NCBI GenBank assembly: GCA_937895345.1
Contig: CALAWP010000086.1
Span: forward strand, 4,805-68,804
Length of the DNA: 64,000 nt
Direction: 5' to 3'
Source of the DNA: an uncultured Paenibacillus sp.
GTDB taxonomy: Bacteria; Bacillota; Bacilli; Paenibacillales; Paenibacillaceae
The position numbers were made by a program, and so were the translations under genes. A model generated the notes under the pieces. The model had not been told where the DNA came from. It was given only the letters and a program-made list of their open reading frames with translations, and did no database searches. The stretch's first letter is position 1. Each line of letters starts with the position of its first letter. This document shows positions 61,794 through 64,000 of this stretch, one piece after another.

Positions 61794-61830
61794 ATTAACC
61801 TCATTAATAATAAATGAGGTTATCTTTTTT
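61794..61830 (+). terminator. Terminator in permease 3' region
   Basis: AACCTCATT-AATAATA-AATGAGGTT, extended by a bulged GAT/ATC, followed by a T run. Confidence 0.88.
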
Positions 61831-61859
61831 TGCCATCATCTGTCTTCGAAGCTTATAAT
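61830..61859 (+). promoter_or_regulatory. Promoter upstream of phosphotransferase gene
   Basis: TTGCCA (61830-61835, 5 of 6), 18-base spacer, TATAAT (61854-61859). Confidence 0.6.
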
Positions 61860-61950
61860 AGAACTATTGCAATATATCGAACTATATAAGCTGAACGACT
61901 GAATTACACGAAGCAAGCGGAATGAGGAATCGAACGGGAGTCATGATTCA

Positions 61951-61990
61951 AAATTGATAGATTGCATCATAAAATGAATAGATTGCATCA
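61951..61990. repeat. Direct repeat before phosphotransferase gene
   Basis: AAATTGATAGATTGCATCA (61951-61969) and AAATGAATAGATTGCATCA (61972-61990), 21-bp step, two mismatches. The copies end just before the ribosome site. Confidence 0.75.
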
Positions 61991-62013
61991 AGGGTAGAAA
62001 GGTGAGTGCAAGG

Positions 62014-63006
62014 TTGAAGACGGAGGCGGCAATCGAATGCGGCATTCTTGAAAGCGAGTACGGCTTTGGCAGGCCTCTGAAGCCCGTTGACGGGGATAAA
62101 GGGATGAACAATACGACCGTTATGTTTGCAGACGGCCCGTCGCAATACGTCATGCGGATCTACAACAACCATCGGGACCGGGACGCCGCGCTGCTGGAGC
62201 ATGAAGTGCTGACACTGCTTCGCGGCCGGAGCCCGGGCTTTCAAGTGCCGGAGCCCGTTCCGAACCGTCAGGGCGACACGGTGACGATCATGCCCGACGG
62301 AGCGCTTGCCGCCGTATTCCGGTATATTGATGGAGAAAGGCCCAGCCCGGCCAATCCGGAGCATGTCGCATCGCTCGGTACTGCCGCGGGCAGGCTGAGC
62401 CGGGAAATGGGTTCCCTGCGTCCTAAGCGCAAGCCGATATACGATCCGTATTATACGATTGGACTTACGTATGCGGCGCTGGACGAGGAGGCTGTCGGAA
62501 GGACGGCCGCATCGGCCGAAACGTTGGCGGCCAGGGAGGACAGTTTCCGTCTGCTGCAGCGGGCCCGCCGGGAAACGGAGCGGAGATGCGGCGAAATTGC
62601 CGAATTGCCGAAGCAATGGATTCATGGCGATCTCGTCTTCCATAACGCATTGTGCAAGGGCGGCTCCATTGTCGGACTGCTGGATTTTGAATTCGCCACC
62701 GTCGACGTTCGCGCCATGGAGCTGGCCGTTGTCGCCGTCGACGCGCTGAAGCCGGAATTGTCCGATCATGCCGGGCGGATCGGCGAGCTGACGGAACGAT
62801 TTATGTCGGAAGTCAGGCTTGAGCAGAAGGAATTGGCGCTGCTTCCGTATTTGATGAGGCTGCGCATCATTGACGTAGCCTTGCATTTTATCGGACGTTA
62901 CCGGGAAGGTCTTGACGATGCCGGCGTCCTTGGCGGCATTATGGACGGGGCCGCCTACGGCCTGCAGTGGCTGGAAGGCGGAGATTCGAAGCTGTTCCAA
63001 TTATGA
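62014..63006 (+). CDS. APH-family small-molecule phosphotransferase
   Basis: 330 residues. Catalytic WIHGDLVFHNAL (HGDxxxxN) and metal-site LLDFEFA; N-lobe with YVMRIYNN. Homoserine-kinase-II/choline-kinase-like fold; substrate not predictable. TTG 62014 is preferred since AAAGGTG lies 9 bases upstream; GTG 62002 overlaps that site. 16 bp before the deacetylase gene. Confidence 0.82.
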   Translation: MKTEAAIECGILESEYGFGRPLKPVDGDKGMNNTTVMFADGPSQYVMRIYNNHRDRDAALLEHEVLTLLRGRSPGFQVPEPVPNRQGDTVTIMPDGALAAVFRYIDGERPSPANPEHVASLGTAAGRLSREMGSLRPKRKPIYDPYYTIGLTYAALDEEAVGRTAASAETLAAREDSFRLLQRARRETERRCGEIAELPKQWIHGDLVFHNALCKGGSIVGLLDFEFATVDVRAMELAVVAVDALKPELSDHAGRIGELTERFMSEVRLEQKELALLPYLMRLRIIDVALHFIGRYREGLDDAGVLGGIMDGAAYGLQWLEGGDSKLFQL

Positions 63007-63022
63007 TTGCGGAGGGTGACAT

Positions 63023-63943
63023 ATGAACCTGGCACAAGAGCTTGGATATAGAGAGAACGACCGCCTGCTGATTGTCAACGCGGACGATTACGGGCTTTGC
63101 CGATCCGTCAACGAGGCGGCGAGGCAGCTGCTGACGGAAGGCGTCATCAGCTCGGCTACGATTATGATGCCTTGCGCCTGGGCGAAGGACGGCGCGGAAT
63201 GGAGCGCCGCCCACCCGGAATTCGACGTCGGCGTCCATTTGACGTTTACGAGCGAGTGGGGGCCGTATGCCTGGGGACCGGTAACTCGGAACGGGGACGT
63301 TTCCTCCCTCGTTACCAGGGAAGGCTATTTCCCCCGGGACGCAAGGACGTTCGAGCAGACGGCGGACGCCTCTCAGGTGAAGAAGGAAATGATCAGCCAG
63401 ATCGAGATGGCGCTTGCGCACGGGATGAGCCCGACGCACGCCGACAATCATATGGGCAGTTTGTACGGCTTGCAAACGGGGCGCCATTTTGTTGTCGAGG
63501 CGCTTGACGTGTGCGCCGCATTCGGCCTCCCGTTTCGGCTGCCGCGCCATGTGACCGGCGACGACGGGGTCGCTCCTCCGGAAATGGCGGAGAGGGCGCG
63601 GCAAATTGCGGCGCTGGCCGATGCCAAAGGCGTCGTCATCCTCGATTATTTGGTCGGCTTGCCGTTCCAGTTGGGCGAAGGCGAGACGTATGACAGCTTC
63701 AAGGCCGATATGATCAAGCTGCTGAAACGGCTGCAGCCGGGCGTTACGGAGCTGATTATTCACCCGTCCCTGCTGACCGGCGAGCTGCGTTCGTTTCACG
63801 GACAGCCGGAGAAGCGTGAAATGGAATACAGGCTGTTCCGGGACCCGGATATCGGCCGCCTGCTGCAGGACGAAGGCATTCGGCTCATTCGATGGCGGCA
63901 GCTGCAGCAGCTCCAGCGTTCCAGAAGCAACCCTACTTTATAA
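63023..63943 (+). CDS. ChbG/HpnK (YdjC) family carbohydrate deacetylase
   Basis: 306 residues. Metal and catalytic motifs: LLIVNADDYGLC, FDVGVHLTF, THADNHMG and LIIHPSLLTGEL. Family removes N-acetyl groups from chito-oligosaccharides or related glycans. Transcribed with the upstream phosphotransferase, so the two may handle the same small molecule (inference). Complete in the window; GGAGGGTG ribosome site. Confidence 0.9.
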   Translation: MNLAQELGYRENDRLLIVNADDYGLCRSVNEAARQLLTEGVISSATIMMPCAWAKDGAEWSAAHPEFDVGVHLTFTSEWGPYAWGPVTRNGDVSSLVTREGYFPRDARTFEQTADASQVKKEMISQIEMALAHGMSPTHADNHMGSLYGLQTGRHFVVEALDVCAAFGLPFRLPRHVTGDDGVAPPEMAERARQIAALADAKGVVILDYLVGLPFQLGEGETYDSFKADMIKLLKRLQPGVTELIIHPSLLTGELRSFHGQPEKREMEYRLFRDPDIGRLLQDEGIRLIRWRQLQQLQRSRSNPTL

Positions 63944-64000
63944 ATCCAAAGTCCAGCGGTATAATGTCAAGTCCCTAATTCGGTCGAATTGGAAATTACC

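Larger units (their letters stand above)
61672..62013. other. Intergenic region with overlapping hairpins, promoter and repeat
   Basis: 342 bases without a gene. It holds two mutually exclusive stem-loops (61713-61771), a terminator, a promoter-like sequence and a 19-bp direct repeat. Confidence 0.6.

Noticed and set aside
61764..61800. Glycine-riboswitch-like string GGGAGAG ... CCGAAG
   Set aside because: Only short matches; spacing and the conserved core of the aptamer are not present.

Overview
The window is chromosomal DNA from a moderately GC-rich, endospore-forming Bacillota. Gene content and order (mutL-miaA-hfq, spoVK-ynbB-glnR-glnA, lexA divergent from yneA, mrfA-mrfB, thyA-dfrA, pdhABCD) point to Paenibacillaceae, probably Paenibacillus or a close relative. 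This is inferred from protein resemblance and synteny, not from a search. Coding density is high, starts include ATG, GTG and TTG with clear Shine-Dalgarno sites, and many units end in obvious hairpin-plus-T terminators. I saw no rRNA, tRNA, CRISPR array, insertion sequence or prophage.

Layout. 1-3.3 kb: 3' end of mutL, an RsmJ-like methyltransferase, miaA, hfq. 3.4-8.1 kb: class A penicillin-binding protein, cyclophilin lipoprotein, DUF402 protein, YdcF/SanA-like membrane protein. 8.2-12.4 kb: spoVK, ynbB, then glnR-glnA behind a good sigma-A promoter and a consensus GlnR box. 12.4-13.0 kb: non-coding stretch with a 26-bp tandem repeat. 13.0-15.2 kb: lexA and divergent yneA sharing four LexA boxes, followed by ynzC and a small membrane protein. 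15.3-28.4 kb: HAD phosphatases, mtnD divergent from metH, RNase Z, the MrfAB repair helicase/exonuclease pair, an Fpg/Nei-like protein lacking catalytic residues, a cREC receiver protein and an RlmM-like methyltransferase. 28.5-34.5 kb: a Ser/Thr kinase fused to a degenerate ParA/MinD-like domain, an OmpR-type two-component pair, and a nitrilase-GNAT-GNAT cluster.

34.7-38.2 kb is a visibly less GC-rich cassette: response regulator, BcrA-like ABC ATPase, ABC-2 permease and sensor kinase, typical of peptide-antibiotic sensing and resistance and probably acquired. It is followed by a 500-bp gap with a candidate structured RNA and two strong terminators in front of an Smr-less MutS2-like gene. 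40.6-43.5 kb: thiN, a TRIC-type channel, a low-molecular-weight phosphatase and an esterase. 43.8-48.6 kb: the pyruvate dehydrogenase operon. 48.7-56.4 kb: thioesterase, thyA, dfrA, gltD, two uncharacterised proteins, topB. 56.4-64 kb: HAD phosphatase, small hydrophilic proteins, an orphan PhnC-like ATPase, a DUF3298-type protein overlapping a membrane-anchored receiver, an amino-acid permease, a small phosphotransferase and a ChbG-like deacetylase.

The strongest unexplained signals are: a 74-codon minus-strand gene near 57.6 kb whose promoter carries two LexA boxes, one matching the Bacillus consensus at all 14 positions (candidate uncharacterised SOS gene); the structured RNA at about 38.2-38.4 kb; the kinase/pseudo-ATPase fusion at 28.5 kb; the membrane-anchored receiver at 59.3 kb; and the mutually exclusive hairpins at 61.7 kb.
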